Source: Clostridiales bacterium (lineage in GTDB: Bacteria; Bacillota; Clostridia; Peptostreptococcales; Anaerovoracaceae). From it: a stretch of DNA of 41,129 nt. A model generated the notes under the pieces. The model saw only the letters and a list, made by a program, of their open reading frames with translations. It was not told the DNA's origin and made no database searches. A program made the position numbers and the translations under genes. The stretch spans positions 1-41,129 of the forward strand of contig SVCS01000008.1 in assembly GCA_015058205.1 (NCBI GenBank), given 5' to 3'. This document shows, one piece after another, positions 41,103 through 41,129 of this stretch (the first letter of the stretch is position 1; every line of letters starts with the position of its first letter).

Positions 41103-41129
41103 AAGGGTATTGTATCACAGAACCAAGGG

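Overview
This 41 kb window is a stretch of ordinary chromosome from an anaerobic, amino-acid-fermenting Firmicute (class Clostridia). The strongest clues are the Stickland-type ornithine genes: the cobalamin/PLP aminomutase OraE, its ATPase partner, ornithine racemase and an NhaC antiporter. Strong AGGAGG ribosome-binding sites, TTGACA/TATAAT promoters and typical Firmicute gene pairs (scpA-scpB, prfA-sua5-rpiB-upp) agree. The overall base composition and the ornithine/putrescine theme would fit Eubacteriales Family XIII (Anaerovoracaceae-like), but that placement is inference. No rRNA, tRNA, CRISPR array, prophage or insertion sequence was recognised.

Layout. 1-2565: the 3' end of oraE and a GlmL/MutL-like ASKHA ATPase, closed by a terminator. 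2788-5157: a MATE exporter convergent with birA. 5360-9093: a heterodimeric ABC exporter with one degenerate ATP site. 9193-10538: a membrane-anchored coiled-coil protein with a triple C-terminal repeat, and an acyl-CoA thioesterase. 10636-13920: prfA, sua5, rpiB, upp. 14031-16375: tyrS and an unrecognised methyltransferase-like gene. 16368-18886 (minus): a PhzF protein and a putrescine/ornithine-type class III aminotransferase. 19209-21813: ornithine racemase in a tight run with scpA and scpB. 21968-23482: NhaC antiporter.

23556-24643 (minus): nfo and a small TSCPD-type protein. 24783-25946: a DUF3048 lipoprotein. 26047-29636 (minus): an FHA-FtsW/RodA fusion translationally coupled to a class B PBP. 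29708-30661 (minus): an AEC carrier. 30762-35423: a compact run of ABC exporter, two-part ThrE exporter, ACT-domain protein and UPF0210 protein. 35518-37352: NAD-type isocitrate dehydrogenase and a GntR/FadR regulator. 37378-38640 (minus): a beta-lactamase-fold serine hydrolase. 38899-41102: a secreted DUF1002 protein, a DUF202 membrane protein and a second AEC carrier (minus).

How the parts fit. Orr makes D-ornithine, OraE rearranges it to 2,4-diaminopentanoate, the GlmL-like ATPase probably maintains the mutase, and the class III aminotransferase and NhaC antiporter probably handle related diamines and ion balance. In this genome these genes are split over about 20 kb by housekeeping genes instead of forming one cluster. 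No clearly new defence or mobile system was seen. The least explained items are the triple-repeat membrane protein, the FHA-FtsW/RodA fusion, the long inverted repeats next to the aminotransferase and serine-hydrolase promoters, the UUCG-capped leader of nhaC, and two probable leaderless mRNAs.
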